64,000 nucleotides of DNA from Methylobacterium brachiatum (GTDB lineage: Bacteria > Pseudomonadota > Alphaproteobacteria > Rhizobiales > Beijerinckiaceae), in the NCBI RefSeq assembly GCF_020523825.1, contig NZ_JAJALK010000013.1, forward strand, positions 98,259 through 162,258, given 5' to 3'. The notes beneath the pieces are model-generated. The model was not told the origin of the DNA, ran no database searches, and saw only the letters and a list, made by a program, of their open reading frames with translations. How positions within the stretch are numbered: position 1 is the first letter of the stretch; every line of letters starts with the position of its first letter. Below, piece by piece: positions 35,158-42,991 of this stretch. Made by a program: the position numbers and the translations under genes.

Positions 35158-36259
35158 TCTAAAGTTTCGGAGCGCCAGCGACAAAGATCTTTTCGACCTT
35201 TTGATGTCTGCAAAGCAGAGAATTTCGGAAAAGGCTCTGCGTTCGATAGCCCTAGAGCGGGGAATATTATACTCGGAGCGATCTGATCGTGAGTATCTAT
35301 GCGACGCAATTTCGTTGTTGCCGCACGATTACGGCTCCGTTGTCAGATTAATCGATGCCCGCGAGGCGCCTGCTCGGCAAGAGAAGAGAACATTCACGAC
35401 GTTACCTGTTGAATTGGATCTCCCAGAACTCGACCTTGTTCTGAACGTTTATAAGAGTGAGCCGGGCTATCAAGATGAGCTTACAATTCATCATAAGCGC
35501 GCTACTGGCGTGACGGTTAACATTGCCTATGATGAGGTTGACTATTCTAAAACGCGACTCATGCAGAGAACTCGACGAGATACGGAAATCGAGTTCAGCT
35601 TCGAGAACGGCAAAACGATTATACGAAGTCAGTCAACCACGAAAGCCGATGAGGTCGTTGCGGCAATCACAAGGAAGATCGAAGATCTCAAGCGCGTCAA
35701 CATCACGCCAGTTTCTATCAGTCTTGAGGGGCTGTCCTCGGAGCAGCGATCGCGTTTCTTTCTAGCGCTGATCAGGAGCCTTCCAGAATATCGCCTCATG
35801 ACTGTCGTAAACATGCGTATTGCGTCTGAGGGTGATGATCAAGATCTGGAACAAGGGATCGACATTGATAAGGATAATGACGTTGCTGCCGCGCCGGAAT
35901 TGGTGGGCCGTGTAAACAGCATCGTTCTTTCGGGAAATAACCTTCTCCAATCCGCGGAGTATCAAAATCTTCGGCGAAGCGGATTTTTCATCACCTCGAT
36001 GACATGGCAATCTGAGCAGCAGGCCGAACCACGCGATGTTTTGCAATTTGACGCGTCGTTTAAGCGCGCTCGAGAAGGCACAGGGTTTCGGTTCAATGCC
36101 AGAATCGCTCGACGACTTCAGAACGGGAATCCAACAAGCGACTTCAAGCCCTTGGAAGTCCATCGTCAACCGAGCATATGGCGCATGATCGAGACGGCGT
36201 CTCAGCAGGTTCTGGCGGATATCAAAACTAACCCACCTGAGCGCGGAGATAAGCCGTGA
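35147..36259 (+). CDS. Unknown protein, second gene of the three-gene operon
   Basis: 370 residues from the ATG at 35147 (MPDNLKFRSASDKDLFDLLMSAKQRI), which overlaps the end of the first gene; 35120 is less likely. The N-terminal 60 residues look like a small helical module (DKDLFDLLMSAKQRISEKALRSIALERGILYS...REYLCDAISLLPHDY), possibly DNA binding. The large C-terminal part is beta-rich with charged turns (RDTEIEFSFENGKTIIRSQST, VTPVSISLEGLSSEQRSRFF). No catalytic motif is obvious. Low GC and coupling to both neighbours imply the three products act together. Confidence 0.6.
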   Translation: MPDNLKFRSASDKDLFDLLMSAKQRISEKALRSIALERGILYSERSDREYLCDAISLLPHDYGSVVRLIDAREAPARQEKRTFTTLPVELDLPELDLVLNVYKSEPGYQDELTIHHKRATGVTVNIAYDEVDYSKTRLMQRTRRDTEIEFSFENGKTIIRSQSTTKADEVVAAITRKIEDLKRVNITPVSISLEGLSSEQRSRFFLALIRSLPEYRLMTVVNMRIASEGDDQDLEQGIDIDKDNDVAAAPELVGRVNSIVLSGNNLLQSAEYQNLRRSGFFITSMTWQSEQQAEPRDVLQFDASFKRAREGTGFRFNARIARRLQNGNPTSDFKPLEVHRQPSIWRMIETASQQVLADIKTNPPERGDKP

Positions 36260-36933
36260 TCCGGCATCGTTGGATTCGAGCGCAGTGGCCGATCGATATG
36301 CGGACGCTCGCAAGCCGGCTAGGCAAGCTCGAATATAAGTCGGATGCCCGAACCGGCTTTATCTTGGATCGTGCTCGCGCCGATATCGTCGAGGGCAGGT
36401 TCGTAGAGCGAGTGTCGGTCTCAGAGCGGGTGGTCAATCCGCTCGGGGGAGAACAGTTATTCGATCGAGTCGAATTTCGGGTCGCTGAATTCCGTGCGAC
36501 TGACGGCGATCACGGGCTCGAGATCATCAACCCGCCTAGATCGACGACGATGTTTCTGAATCTTCTATCCGAGGCGTGCGACGATGCTTTGGCGCTCCAG
36601 GCAATGGATATCAACCCATTGGTTTGGGGAACGCTGATCGGCGATCAGGTCGGTGAACGATGCCGATTCCTTAGCTTGCAGCTGTCCAAGTTATCCCTGT
36701 CCGAAACGGTGTCCGCTCAGATCGTCCTTAATGGAACATCGGACGTAAGGCCCTATCTCGATGACCTTACACTAGGCCGTAAATTCCTCATCGATAAGGT
36801 GAAGATTGAAATCGGCGAGCAACGGAAACACTCGCTTATCTTGGGACGACAGGCGGCTGTGTCCTCATCGCAATCTATGTCTGTGGCATTGCTCCACATC
36901 ATACGATCCACAATTGCCAGGGCGCAGCTTTAG
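36256..36933 (+). CDS. Unknown protein, third gene of the three-gene operon
   Basis: 225 residues starting at GTG 36256, which overlaps the previous stop by 4 bases (GTGA), the classic coupled arrangement. The sequence is mixed alpha/beta: an early basic WIRAQWPIDMRTLASRLGKLEY, a middle RVEFRVAEFRATDGDHGLEIINPPRS and a C-terminal region LGRKFLIDKVKIEIG. There is no signal peptide, membrane helix or known motif. Because it is always-in-phase with the nuclease-like first gene it may be a regulator or sensor of the same system. This is inference. Confidence 0.6.
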   Translation: MIRHRWIRAQWPIDMRTLASRLGKLEYKSDARTGFILDRARADIVEGRFVERVSVSERVVNPLGGEQLFDRVEFRVAEFRATDGDHGLEIINPPRSTTMFLNLLSEACDDALALQAMDINPLVWGTLIGDQVGERCRFLSLQLSKLSLSETVSAQIVLNGTSDVRPYLDDLTLGRKFLIDKVKIEIGEQRKHSLILGRQAAVSSSQSMSVALLHIIRSTIARAQL

Positions 36934-37194
36934 GCCCTGCCGCTGTGCTTGTTCGAGGAAGCGAGCTACGCGAGCGATCGATATCCGGGGGCGATTTGGC
37001 CAGTTGATCAATGCCGAGCGATAGCTGGGAAGCGGCCGCTTCGAATTCGGCTTGGGCCTGGGCCACTACCGTAAGGTTCGCGTGGAAGCGCTCAGGGAAA
37101 GGCAGTGTAGAAGCTGTGGTTCGCCTCTTGAGTCCCTTTCTGGCAGAGGGCGAGGGTGATGGAGCGATGCTGGCCCCGATCGAAGAAGGATTCG

Positions 37195-37590
37195 ATGATG
37201 CCCCCCTACTTCCGGCTGATGCTGGCGGCGACCGCGCTATGTTCCGCTCCTGCTGTGTCCGTCGCTCAGGACCTTAGTCGCGCCGATGTAGGACGAGCCA
37301 TAATCGCTATGAACAAGCGCGTGCGGGCCGCGGTTGGGGAGCAAGCAAAGCGTCTCGAACTCGGGACGGATTGGGTTGAGTATTGCGCGCTCGAGACGGC
37401 CAGGAAGCTGGCGACGCATCCCAAGGATGGCAGTGTCCCGTTCGGGTCAAATCCCTTCAACGAACTAAATAGCAAGCCGCTGCTGGAAGAGGCGCTCGAT
37501 CAAAAGGAGGTCTACCTTCGCCAGGATCAGATTCTCTGTCTTTCGGGCGTGAAGCGCACGCTCAGAGGGGACAACAGCATACAGCCGTGA
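37195..37590 (+). CDS. Small secreted protein of unknown function
   Basis: 131 residues from MMPPYFRLMLAATALCSAPA; the signal peptide ends near SVAQ (residue 24-25), so the mature part is about 107 residues. Two cysteines (VEYCALET and QILCLSGV) could form a disulfide. The rest is helical and charged (AIIAMNKRVRAAVGEQAKRLEL). It is separated from the operon by 261 bases with no gene. No family is recognised. Confidence 0.5.
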   Translation: MMPPYFRLMLAATALCSAPAVSVAQDLSRADVGRAIIAMNKRVRAAVGEQAKRLELGTDWVEYCALETARKLATHPKDGSVPFGSNPFNELNSKPLLEEALDQKEVYLRQDQILCLSGVKRTLRGDNSIQP

Positions 37591-37856
37591 CATTCGGGGC
37601 GGCCCACGTACACTCCCCCGCTCAGGCAGCGCCCTGCTCTTCAGCCTCGGTCAAGGCGGCGTTCCACATATCGCGCCGGAGCTGGCGTGATCCCCTTCCA
37701 AGATGTCCAGCCGCGCGTTGATCATCAATGCGGTTTGACCGTGATCGAGCGTAAGGCCGCGAGACCGAGGGTCTGGCCGGGTTCGCCTTGCCGCTTGACG
37801 ATCTCTGCCGCTACAAGCTCCAGTTGAAATAGATCGGTGGACCGACGAGGCGTTAT

Positions 37857-39029
37857 ATGTGGGCGTATGTCGACGAAAGCGGGAATACTGGGAACAAAAT
37901 ATTCGACCCAAACCAGCCTCATTACATCACAGCTGCCCTGATATCCAAGACTAACTTCGATTTATTGAACAAATATGCTTTATTCAAAATCTCACGCAAA
38001 GTTGACAGTGATGCCTTGCACGCGAACGAGCTTGGCGTCGCAAAAATCGAAACCATCGCGCTGGATATCCATCGTCTTCTGAAAAAGAGCCCGTCGCGGT
38101 TTTTCTTTTCAAGGCTCGAGAAGCGCTATCTCGCGACTGCCAAGGTTTTCGATACATACTTCGATGCGGGCGAGAATGTCGCGGTGCCATGGCATGTTTA
38201 CTGGGTAAAGCACTTAAAGCTTTTGCTGATGTTCAAACTGTCTCACGCGGTTGTCACTGATGAAGTGGCAAGCATCGTATGGGACTGTTTGACAGCTCCG
38301 AACGAGCGAACCTCGAAGGAGTTATTCGTTCAAGGTGCGGAGGCCATGCTTGAACATGTAGATCGGCTGCATGATGCTCGGTCTCGACAACTCGCAACGG
38401 ACGCTTTGACGTGGGCTAGAGACAATCCGCAGGCTTTCACGACGTTCGTAAAAAGTAAAGTCGACCGGCTTCTAAACGCTCCAAATTTCGTGGCGTTCAC
38501 GAATCTACTAGATGGAATCGAACATCATTCCAAGAAATGGGATCGGCCTGTCAGACAGATTGTCCACGACGAGCAGTCCCAGTTCGGAAAAACCCTCACC
38601 AAATGGCATGCGATCATCAGTGATAGCTCGCGAAAAGACGAGAGGCCCTTGCATTTGCCTGGGGAGGACCGGCCATATCGCTTCGGTCGGGTTCTCGGCA
38701 GCGAGTTCAAGATGTCGACCGAACAGAATAGCGCAGGACTTCAGGTGATCGATGTCATTCTTTGGCTGTTTAAGCGCACCCTTGACGGCAAAGAGATCGG
38801 AAATCGATCCGGGGAGTTGCTGAACTACGCGATGAAGAATGGCCTCCAAAACGACATGTCATTCGCCGGCGTCGAAGGTTCGCTCGAGGCTGATCTCAAC
38901 AAGGCGATGTCGGCAGATATGAGCCGTGAGCAGTTAGAGTTCGGGGAGAATTTCGTACGCGAGAACGAAGCGCGTCGTCTCGCGGCCATGCAGGCTGCGG
39001 AAGCAGCTCGCCTCACATCGACAGATTGA
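37857..39029 (+). CDS. DUF3800 domain protein
   Basis: 390 residues. The start MWAYVDESGNTGNKIFDPNQPHYITAALI is the DUF3800 signature (YxDESG..g......yf..a.....). Later conserved acidic residues (IVHDEQSQF, LQVIDVILWLFKR) complete an RNase H-like set (D/E...D/E...D). DUF3800 proteins are common in mobile elements and defence loci; their activity is not established. No partner gene overlaps it. GC is about 50%, unlike the host. Confidence 0.82.
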   Translation: MWAYVDESGNTGNKIFDPNQPHYITAALISKTNFDLLNKYALFKISRKVDSDALHANELGVAKIETIALDIHRLLKKSPSRFFFSRLEKRYLATAKVFDTYFDAGENVAVPWHVYWVKHLKLLLMFKLSHAVVTDEVASIVWDCLTAPNERTSKELFVQGAEAMLEHVDRLHDARSRQLATDALTWARDNPQAFTTFVKSKVDRLLNAPNFVAFTNLLDGIEHHSKKWDRPVRQIVHDEQSQFGKTLTKWHAIISDSSRKDERPLHLPGEDRPYRFGRVLGSEFKMSTEQNSAGLQVIDVILWLFKRTLDGKEIGNRSGELLNYAMKNGLQNDMSFAGVEGSLEADLNKAMSADMSREQLEFGENFVRENEARRLAAMQAAEAARLTSTD

Positions 39030-39121
39030 GTGGCATTCCAGGCCCCGCCGTCTCGGACCTAAAGCATGGCGGGGCTTGCGTTATGGATAGCAAGATGGTC
39101 CGACCTCAGTGGTCGCGCGGC

Positions 39122-39148
39122 AACAAAAAACCCCGCCGAAGCGGGGCC
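39122..39148 (-). terminator. Rho-independent terminator (minus strand)
   Basis: Read on the minus strand: a GCCCCGC/GCGGGG-type stem with a TTCG-like loop is followed by six Ts. It lies 26 bases after the end of the small gene at 39174 and ends the minus-strand transcription unit that begins near 39841. A weaker GCCCCGCC/GGCGGGGC stem for the plus-strand DUF3800 gene is at 39044-39077. Confidence 0.8.
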
Positions 39149-39173
39149 AATCGGTCACGAACTGTTTCCGGCT

Positions 39174-39353
39174 CTATGCCGGCTCATGCGCGAGCTTTGA
39201 GGCCATTTGAGCCTCATACTTGGCCATGAGGTCATTGTACGGGGCCGAGGTTCGAATGCGACTGGAGGCAGCGCGACGCCTTGCGTCAGCACTGGCAACA
39301 AGAGCCTTGCGGCGAGCCTCTGCTTCAACATTCGCCTTCATAATGTCGATCAT
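39174..39353 (-). CDS. Small hypothetical protein
   Basis: 59 residues starting MIDIMKANVEAEARRKALVASADARRR. GGAG lies about 10 bases upstream of the ATG; the longer upstream frame to 39548 is antisense-like to the next gene and not credible. It is Ala/Arg/Lys-rich and entirely helical, ending KYEAQMASKLAHEP. It is followed by the terminator at 39122-39148. Function unknown. Confidence 0.5.
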   Translation of the reverse strand: MIDIMKANVEAEARRKALVASADARRRAASSRIRTSAPYNDLMAKYEAQMASKLAHEPA

Positions 39354-39376
39354 TCTACTCGCTCCAATTGCAACAA

Positions 39377-39841
39377 TCAAGAGCGTGAAACTCGCCAGAC
39401 CCTTTGGCCATGGAAGCCCTGTTCCGCGATCACGCGATAGCCGTTCCGAGTGAAGACCCGGCCGATGGCCTCGTGCTTCGCAATCGCTGCGGCTGTCAGG
39501 TTGGCGTCGCTCGTGATGCGCTTGAAGGTATGAGGCTGGGTCCAGCATATCAGATTATCCGTGGCTGCGAGGATAACGTCCAACACGGCTGCGCGATCCG
39601 TTCCCGTCAGGAAGGATTTGGTTGCAAGTCCGCTAGTAAACTCGGCTTCTTCTCCTGTGTCGACACGACGGGATATCAAGGAGCAGCCAAACTCCTGCCA
39701 ATTGTATAGGGATACAATGACCAAATAGATACGCTTGGCTTCGGTGTCATATCCGATAGGACTTAAAACGGACGATGCATCGTCTGTGACAAGGCGATCC
39801 ATCTGATAAGGCGGTCCATTTATATCAAGCGTGAATGCCAC
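39377..39841 (-). CDS. Hypothetical protein
   Basis: 154 residues: MAFTLDINGPPYQMDRLVTDDASSVLSPIGYD..., then RIYLVIVSLYNWQEFGCSLISRRVDTGEEAEFTSG. The N-terminal half is beta-rich and the C-terminal half is helix-turn-helix-like (LTAAAIAKHEAIGRVFTRNGYRVIAEQGF), which hints at DNA binding but is not diagnostic. It is transcribed with the small gene downstream. No family is recognised. The 169 bases upstream (39842-40010) show no gene. Confidence 0.55.
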   Translation of the reverse strand: MAFTLDINGPPYQMDRLVTDDASSVLSPIGYDTEAKRIYLVIVSLYNWQEFGCSLISRRVDTGEEAEFTSGLATKSFLTGTDRAAVLDVILAATDNLICWTQPHTFKRITSDANLTAAAIAKHEAIGRVFTRNGYRVIAEQGFHGQRVWRVSRS

Positions 39842-40010
39842 CTTCGATATGCCCCCGCAGGTACGAATTTGAAGATGGGGTGATATCGTGTGATCGAAAC
39901 GTGAGCCATGGCTTAAAGTGAGGCTCAGCGCCGCTCGAGGAAGGAACAGGATAACTTAGGGCGTGGGGATTCGTCTGAAGAAACAGGGTCGTCCTAGACG
40001 GGATCGCCGG

Positions 40011-40253
40011 TCACGCGACGTCGTCATCGAGACTGGCTATCGTCGCGAGGTTCTTCTCCAAGCCTTCCAGAAGCGCCGGCAAAGCGGTGATCGGATCGGT
40101 CATGAGGTCGGTGCCCATGCGGATGAACGTGCGCATTAGCTCGGATCGCGACACGCCCAACATGGCACTGAGATTGTCGAGGACATCGAGATCGTCGTTG
40201 GTGAGGATCACAGAGCATTGCCGGGATGCACGGGCACTTAGGGGGAGGGGCAT
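40011..40253 (-). CDS. Ribbon-helix-helix-like small regulator
   Basis: 80 residues. The core SARASRQCSVILTNDDLDVLDNLSAMLGVSRSELMRTFIRMG has the beta strand followed by two helices (D..L....LGVSRSELMR) expected of RHH regulators. The acidic C-terminus (DPITALPALLEGLEKNLA) may be the partner-binding part. A diverged paralogue is at 41373, with similar flanking DNA. Confidence 0.6.
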   Translation of the reverse strand: MPLPLSARASRQCSVILTNDDLDVLDNLSAMLGVSRSELMRTFIRMGTDLMTDPITALPALLEGLEKNLATIASLDDDVA

Positions 40254-40526
40254 CGGATTCGGTGAGGGTTGCGGATCCGGCGGTGTTGTCGATCCAGGGG
40301 GTGAATGGGGGCGGCCGGTGCGGGCGTTCCACTACCATTTCTATTGGTAGTGCCCTGAGAGCGCATAAGCGGGCCGCTGGCGGCGTTCGTGGTCTCGGCC
40401 GGTGGTTCGGGGTGCCGGAAACAAGTCGTCGCCGTCGCGGGTCGAATTGGAGGCTTGGCGGGGCTGTGCGGGGAGATCCCGTAGTGACAGATTTGTCACC
40501 GTCAGATTTGCAGACAGTGGATTGGG

Positions 40527-40665
40527 AACCACGGCCAAGCTTACGCGTTTTGGATCATTGGCGCCTATGTGAGCGACGATAGTCCGGTTCGGCGAAGGTC
40601 GATTCAGGGGACGTTACCGGCTGGCCTACAGGGTCGATTTCTCGGGGGGGGATGCCCCCGAAAGC
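40527..40665 (-). pseudogene. Decayed copy of the C-terminal part of the 41874-42095 gene
   Basis: The sequence here is similar to 41865-42003: GGGAACCACGG, CAAGCTT, GGCGCC.ATGTGAGC, GGTCGATTTCTCGGGGG. Read on the minus strand it gives PPREIDPVGQPVTSPEST, matching PREIRPLDQPVALSEPT of the intact gene, but with a premature stop upstream and an early stop after RRQ. It is a relict from an internal duplication. Confidence 0.55.
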
Positions 40666-40858
40666 TCACGATCCGAGAGACGGGAATTTCCCGCATTTCA
40701 GGCGGCAGCAACCCGCCAACGGGCCGGCGGCATGGCCGTCAGGCGCGGTTCTCGCAGAATGCCCTGATCCACTCCATCGAGCGTGTCGGTCGGGGCGATC
40801 AGCATCACCGCGTCGAGCGCTTCAACAGCGGTGGTTAGACCGGAGGAGCGATCGAGCA

Positions 40859-40987
40859 GTGGCGAACACTAAGGAGATGGTCGCGTCGGCCCCAGAGCAT
40901 GGCAGGACGCGCACGGTGCGGTTCGCGCCAGCGTCCGAACAAAGCAGGACGCGAAAGGTCCGGTTCGTGCCGACAGCATCCGAGTGA
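40859..40987 (+). CDS. Possible small protein with a 14-residue tandem repeat
   Basis: 42 residues from GTG, with GGAGGAG 10 bases upstream. The C-terminal part is RTRTVRFAPASEQS followed by RTRKVRFVPTASE. The two 42-bp repeats differ at several third codon positions without changing the residue (CGC/CGA, GTG/GTC, CCA/CCG), as expected if it is translated. The peptide is basic and has no known family. The longer upstream frame is not convincing. Confidence 0.4.
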   Translation: MANTKEMVASAPEHGRTRTVRFAPASEQSRTRKVRFVPTASE

Positions 40988-41093
40988 TCGGCGGGCGGGA
41001 TCAGAGCGCGGTTAAAAAATGATGAACGGGTTTAGCCGGCATTAGCGAGTTCACGGTCACGATACCCTTATCGAATGGGCTGAGGGGTGACCG

Positions 41094-41216
41094 ATGGATC
41101 TGGACAGCGTGACGACGTACCTCGCTCGGGCGGCCAGCGTAGTCTCAGCCTGCGTGGTGGTCTTGCGGCAGATCCGAGAGCGCCGAAGGCACAGAGAAGG
41201 CCCGGCCAAGGAATAG
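41094..41216 (+). CDS. Possible small membrane protein
   Basis: 40 residues: MDLDSVTTYLARAASVVSAC, then VVVLRQIRERRRHREGPAKE. It has one short hydrophobic helix (about 11-25) and a strongly basic C-terminus. GAGGGG lies about 7 bases upstream of the ATG. No homologue is recognised. It is on the plus strand between two minus-strand regulators. Confidence 0.35.
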   Translation: MDLDSVTTYLARAASVVSACVVVLRQIRERRRHREGPAKE

Positions 41217-41372
41217 GCCAACCGTCGGCGGCGGGTTCTAACTTGATCAGGGTCAAGTATGGATCACGGCCGGCGGCGGCTCAGGCAAAACATACGTGGC
41301 ACGCACCATTGGCCCCGCGGCACCCGGCAGGATCTGAGAATCGGGATAAGGGCGGTGATACCGACGTTTTGC

Positions 41373-41639
41373 TTAGGCTCGGCCGGCTGGCACGGCATCT
41401 TTAAGCGGTGTCGTGGCGTGATCGTCGTCCTGGCCGATATGCTCAGCCACGAACGCGTCGGCTGCGGCGGGGTCAAGGACCATCGCTAGGGCGAACTGGA
41501 TCAAATCCCGCAGTACCTTTGAGCGTGAGGGCTCAGACGGATCGGCGAGGCGGATGAGATCGACGGCATCGAGGGTGAGGTCATCGAGGACAACGCCAAC
41601 GGTGCGGGAGGGGCGGGCGGCAAAGGGTGTCGAGGTCAT
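41373..41639 (-). CDS. Ribbon-helix-helix-like small regulator, paralogue of the 40011 gene
   Basis: 88 residues. It shares with the 40011 product the N-terminal ARPSRTVGVVLDDLTLDAVDLIRLA and the PSRSKVLRDLIQFAL helices, then a similar acidic stretch (DPAAADAFVAEHIG). The two genes lie about 1.37 kb apart, and upstream sequence (GGGTGAATGGGG, GATGCGGG) is also shared, consistent with a segmental duplication. Confidence 0.55.
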   Translation of the reverse strand: MTSTPFAARPSRTVGVVLDDLTLDAVDLIRLADPSEPSRSKVLRDLIQFALAMVLDPAAADAFVAEHIGQDDDHATTPLKDAVPAGRA

Positions 41640-41797
41640 AGGTCGATTCGTGGGTTGGATCAGTTAGGGGATTCCCGACCATGCGGGTGAATGGGGCAGC
41701 CGATGCGGGTCATCCGCAATCAGACCGGTTGAGCGCAATTTAATTAGGCGCTATCTAGCGAAGGCCGGCGAGCTTTATCCCTCAGCTACGCTGGTTC

Positions 41798-41837
41798 CCC
41801 GCTGTGCTGTCGAGCGCCTGATCGGCGGCACAGCGGG
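41798..41837. promoter_or_regulatory. Inverted repeat between the RHH gene and the 41874 gene
   Basis: Perfect 10-bp arms CCCGCTGTGC and GCACAGCGGG with a 20-base loop, 37 bases after the 41874 gene's stop on the minus strand. It could be an operator, a transcription terminator without T-run, or a replication-related structure. Confidence 0.35.
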
Positions 41838-41873
41838 TTCTCAGGCGAAAAGCATATTCACCGGGAACCACGG

Positions 41874-42095
41874 TCAAGCTTCCGCATTATGGTGATCGTC
41901 GGCGCCCATGTGAGCACGACGGTCTGAGTCGACGGGGGTCGGTTCGGAGAGCGCTACCGGTTGGTCTAGTGGTCGGATTTCTCGGGGGATTCCCCCCGAA
42001 ACTGCGGCTTCCGGTGATCGGCGCGGGGACCGGGCGATGATCCGGGTCAGCTCCCGCAATATTTGCCAATCCGCCACATAGGCGTCGTGCGGCAT
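41874..42095 (-). CDS. Small hypothetical protein
   Basis: 73 residues starting MPHDAYVADWQILRELTRIIA. Its ATG overlaps the TGA of the next gene upstream (TGATG-type), so it is coupled to it. The first 25 residues form a helix; the remainder is Pro/Arg-rich. Its C-terminal part is duplicated at 40527-40665. Unknown function. Confidence 0.45.
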   Translation of the reverse strand: MPHDAYVADWQILRELTRIIARSPRRSPEAAVSGGIPREIRPLDQPVALSEPTPVDSDRRAHMGADDHHNAEA

Positions 42096-42382
42096 CAGGC
42101 GGCCAGCCGGGCAGCCTGTCGAGCCTTAGCGTCGTCCCGGAGCCATTTCCCGACCGCAGCGGATAGGAAGGCTTCGGCCCTGGCGGCCCCGTTGGGATCG
42201 AGACCAAGCCACTGGTCGGTGATTCCCCGGTCCGGCAGGGTCGGCATGGTGATCGGCGCCGGAACCCAAGTAGGCCGGAGCCACTGACTCGTGTCGATCG
42301 TCTTATGCTTCGGGTCGAGACGGCTCTTAAAACCGCGTCGGCGCGTCTCGTACTTCCGCCTGGGTAGGGGAGCGGTGGTCAT
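42095..42382 (-). CDS. Hypothetical protein
   Basis: 95 residues starting at the internal ATG MTTAPLPRRKYETRRRGFKSR; the upstream frame to 42466 includes the previous gene's end. The N-terminus is very basic (possible DNA or RNA contact). The middle is TSQWLRPTWVPAPITMPTLPDRGITDQW, and it ends in a helix (AEAFLSAAVGKWLRDDAKARQAARLAA). It lies 25 bases downstream of the repeat-containing gene in the same operon. No family is recognised. Confidence 0.5.
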   Translation of the reverse strand: MTTAPLPRRKYETRRRGFKSRLDPKHKTIDTSQWLRPTWVPAPITMPTLPDRGITDQWLGLDPNGAARAEAFLSAAVGKWLRDDAKARQAARLAA

Positions 42383-42407
42383 GATGGTTTTCCTCTTGGT
42401 CGGGTGA

Positions 42408-42956
42408 TCAGCGAGCCTCAGCGGCCTCGACAAGGCGGCGTAGGCAGGCACGGAAAGCGGGGTCATCCCCGCCAGGGAGATTGGCGACGGCAGCGATCAG
42501 AGCGTCCGCACGGGACACGCCGTGGTCATGCTGGACGGATGCGGCAGCCGGGGTGCGGATCGGCGGGACAGGAACCCAACCACCCCAAAGATCCGAGTAG
42601 AGCCGGACGGTCTCGGGAGCCGTGGTCGGTGCGGTCTCGGGTACGAATTCGTGTGCAGGGTACGAAACCGTGTGCGCCTCGGGGTACGAACTAGTGTGCA
42701 TCTCGGGGTACGAATTCGTGTGCATCCCCGGATTGGCGGTCTGATCATCAGCGAGACGCTTGAGACGACGGCGACGTTGTTGGGCGTAGTGGGTCGAGGG
42801 CTTTACCCCCATCTGGTCGAGCTGCGCCTTGAACGACTGCGACCGGGGCGTGGCACCCTTGGCAGCGCGGCGGGCACGAGCACGAGCGGCACGGCGGGCA
42901 CGGTCGAGATCCCGGCCGGTCGGTGAGGTGGACGAAACGTCGGCGGCGTCGGTCAT
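42408..42956 (-). CDS. Hypothetical protein with internal HTxSYPE repeats
   Basis: 182 residues. The N-terminal part is extremely basic (RDLDRARRAARARARRAAKG, then QQRRRRLKRLADD) and then carries three 8-residue repeats, MHTNSYPE MHTSSYPE AHTVSYPA, plus the related HEFVPE. The C-terminal domain is helical (VSRADALIAAVANLPGGDDPAFRACLRRLVEAAE). The nucleotide repeats look like iterons. The position directly downstream of a replication-type gene and the basic N-terminus would suit a DNA-binding protein. Unknown function. Confidence 0.55.
   Translation of the reverse strand: MTDAADVSSTSPTGRDLDRARRAARARARRAAKGATPRSQSFKAQLDQMGVKPSTHYAQQRRRRLKRLADDQTANPGMHTNSYPEMHTSSYPEAHTVSYPAHEFVPETAPTTAPETVRLYSDLWGGWVPVPPIRTPAAASVQHDHGVSRADALIAAVANLPGGDDPAFRACLRRLVEAAEAR
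42639..42723. repeat. Four iteron-like direct repeats
   Basis: The motif GTACGAANNNGTGTGC occurs at 42641, 42660, 42684 and 42708. The spacing between copies is 19, 24 and 24 bases. They lie inside the coding sequence of the 42408-42956 gene and encode its HTxSYPE repeats, so they may simply be a coding repeat, but they could also serve as a replication or partition site for the adjacent replication-type gene. Confidence 0.5.
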
Positions 42957-42965
42957 GAGGCATGC

Positions 42966-42991
42966 CCCCTAGATCTGTAGGGGCCATTATA
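42966..42991 (-). promoter_or_regulatory. Extended -10 promoter with an overlapping inverted repeat
   Basis: On the minus strand TGGTATAAT is an extended -10 box (TATAAT at 42986-42991), 30 bases before the ATG of the 42956 gene. The CCCCTA/TAGGGG inverted repeat (42966-42983) lies just after it, as expected for an operator. No good -35 is needed for this promoter type. The 400-base gap up to 43360 otherwise contains purine-rich and G/C-run sequence without a gene. Confidence 0.5.

Noticed and set aside
40226..40582. 118-codon plus-strand frame near the RHH gene
   Set aside because: Overlaps the RHH gene and the duplicated relict; no motif and no start signal.
42639..42723. CRISPR-like short repeats
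   Set aside because: Only four copies with 19-24 base period, no unique spacers and no cas genes; they are a coding or iteron-like repeat.
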